This document shows, in pieces, positions 12,758-13,443 of a stretch of DNA of 13,443 bases. The position numbers and the translations under genes are program-made. The notes beneath the pieces are model-generated. The model ran no database searches and had not been told where the DNA came from. It worked only from the letters and a program-made list of their open reading frames with translations. Where the stretch lies: contig DASUIE010000225.1 in NCBI GenBank assembly GCA_036273175.1, forward strand, positions 1 through 13,443, written 5' to 3'. Position 1 is the first letter of the stretch; every line of letters begins with the position of its first letter. The DNA is from DATARH01 sp036273175. Lineage in GTDB: Bacteria > Pseudomonadota > Alphaproteobacteria > ATCC43930 > CGMCC-115725.

Positions 12758-13443
12758 CCGGCGATTTTTGTCCCGGCGAGGCGGACGATTCCGTCGGGAT
12801 AGGGCACGAAGCCGCCAACCTTTTTGCTGACGCCCCACAACCATTTATAATGATAAAGGAACAGCGCCGGGCGGGCATCCAGGTAGATATCGCTCGCCTT
12901 GGCGTAGAGCTTGGCGCGCGCGTCGGGGTCGGTGACCGAGCGTGCCTCGGCGAGAGTTTTGTCGAATTCGGGGTCGCAATACTTGCCCCAGTTGAGAAAT
13001 CCGTCGCAGGCCAGCCAGATGCTGATATTGCCGTCCGGGTCGGGGCGGCCGCTCCAGATCGCGAGCCCGGCCTGGTAGTGGCCCGCGGTGTTGTTGGCGA
13101 CCATCGTCGTCGCCTCGGTGGATTGAAGCTTGATCTGGAACCCGGCTTCGCCCGCCATCGCCTGGATGATCTGCCCGAGCTGCTGGGCGATCGGGCTGTT
13201 GGCGACGCTGAGCGTAAAGACGGGATGCGGCTGGCCGGCCGCCGCCAGCAGCGCCTTGGCCTTGGCGACGTCGCGACCCGGCACCGGCCGGGCGGGGTTC
13301 CAATAACGGCTGCCGGGCGTCTCGGCCTGGTTCGACGGCACGAACCTCCCCTCGAACACGGCGTCGTTGATGGCCTTGCGGTCGAGCGAAAGTTCGAGCG
13401 CCTCGCGCACCCGCTTGTCCTTGCCGAGCGGGTTGTCGGCCTC
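12754..13443 (-). CDS. ABC transporter substrate-binding protein, peptide/nickel type (SBP_bac_5), N-terminus outside window
   Basis: The frame enters from the right edge and gives 229 C-terminal residues ending at TAG 12754-12756. It begins inside the family block NPLGKDKRVREALELSLDR, the conserved region found a little past the middle of family 5 solute-binding proteins. It continues with GRDVAKAKALLAAAG, a lobe-I/lobe-II crossover (LQSTEATTM, WSGRPDPDG), LYAKASDIYLDARPALFLYH, and a C-terminal VPYPDGIVRL. These periplasmic proteins deliver oligopeptides, dipeptides, nickel or other solutes to an ABC importer. Permease and ATPase genes must lie beyond the window if the operon is conventional; nothing downstream in this window belongs to it. 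The apparent GTG at 13410 is internal, not a start. Confidence 0.9.
   Translation of the reverse strand, partial: EADNPLGKDKRVREALELSLDRKAINDAVFEGRFVPSNQAETPGSRYWNPARPVPGRDVAKAKALLAAAGQPHPVFTLSVANSPIAQQLGQIIQAMAGEAGFQIKLQSTEATTMVANNTAGHYQAGLAIWSGRPDPDGNISIWLACDGFLNWGKYCDPEFDKTLAEARSVTDPDARAKLYAKASDIYLDARPALFLYHYKWLWGVSKKVGGFVPYPDGIVRLAGTKIAG

Overview
The window is high-GC, densely packed bacterial chromosome, most likely from an alphaproteobacterium. Rhodospirillales-like or Hyphomicrobiales-like is my guess, based on codon usage and on the mix of TauD-type dioxygenase, GMC oxidoreductase, short-chain dehydrogenase, peptide-type binding protein and N-formylglutamate amidohydrolase. I see no rRNA, tRNA, CRISPR array, insertion sequence or phage gene. 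No stretch of more than about 210 bases lacks a gene.

Layout, left to right. (1) 2-403 (+): C-terminal Hpt domain of a truncated signalling protein, probably a hybrid histidine kinase. (2) 400-1853 (-): a hypoxanthine/uracil-DNA glycosylase-like gene behind a succinylglutamate desuccinylase/aspartoacylase-family deacylase. (3) 1946-2803 (+): N-formylglutamate amidohydrolase, divergent from the deacylase. (4) 2805-3468 (+): a lower-GC patch with a small unknown ORF and a DUF4279 protein, probably acquired. (5) 3474-4397 (-): TauD/TfdA-type Fe(II)/2-oxoglutarate dioxygenase, divergent from (6) 4473-5513 (+), a Tat-exported transglutaminase-like protein. (7) 5506-6504 (-): aldo/keto reductase, divergent from (8) 6712-7341 (+), a KDPG/KHG aldolase. 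(9) 7338-8653 (-): a two-gene operon of an HExxH protein resembling EF-P hydroxylase (EpmC), translationally coupled to a short-chain dehydrogenase. (10) 8740-9674 (+): a GhrA-like hydroxyacid dehydrogenase broken by a one-base frameshift. (11) 9671-11296 (-): GMC-family flavin oxidoreductase, divergent from (12) 11326-12411 (+), a half-length FUSC-family membrane protein. (13) 12521-12757 (+): a small single-span membrane protein. (14) 12754-13443 (-): C-terminal part of a peptide/nickel-type ABC transporter binding protein that runs off the window.

Most genes are single transcription units that alternate in direction. Convergent neighbours usually interlock at their stop codons: four of six junctions overlap by exactly 4 bp and one by 8 bp. 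Functionally this is a mixed metabolic neighbourhood (acyl-amino-acid hydrolysis, oxidoreductases, a keto-deoxy-sugar-acid aldolase, peptide uptake), not one obvious pathway. The most interesting items are the EpmC-like HExxH gene coupled to the SDR, the ghrA frameshift, the low-GC DUF4279 patch, and a hairpin that can mask the aldolase ribosome binding site. I found no convincing new multi-gene system.
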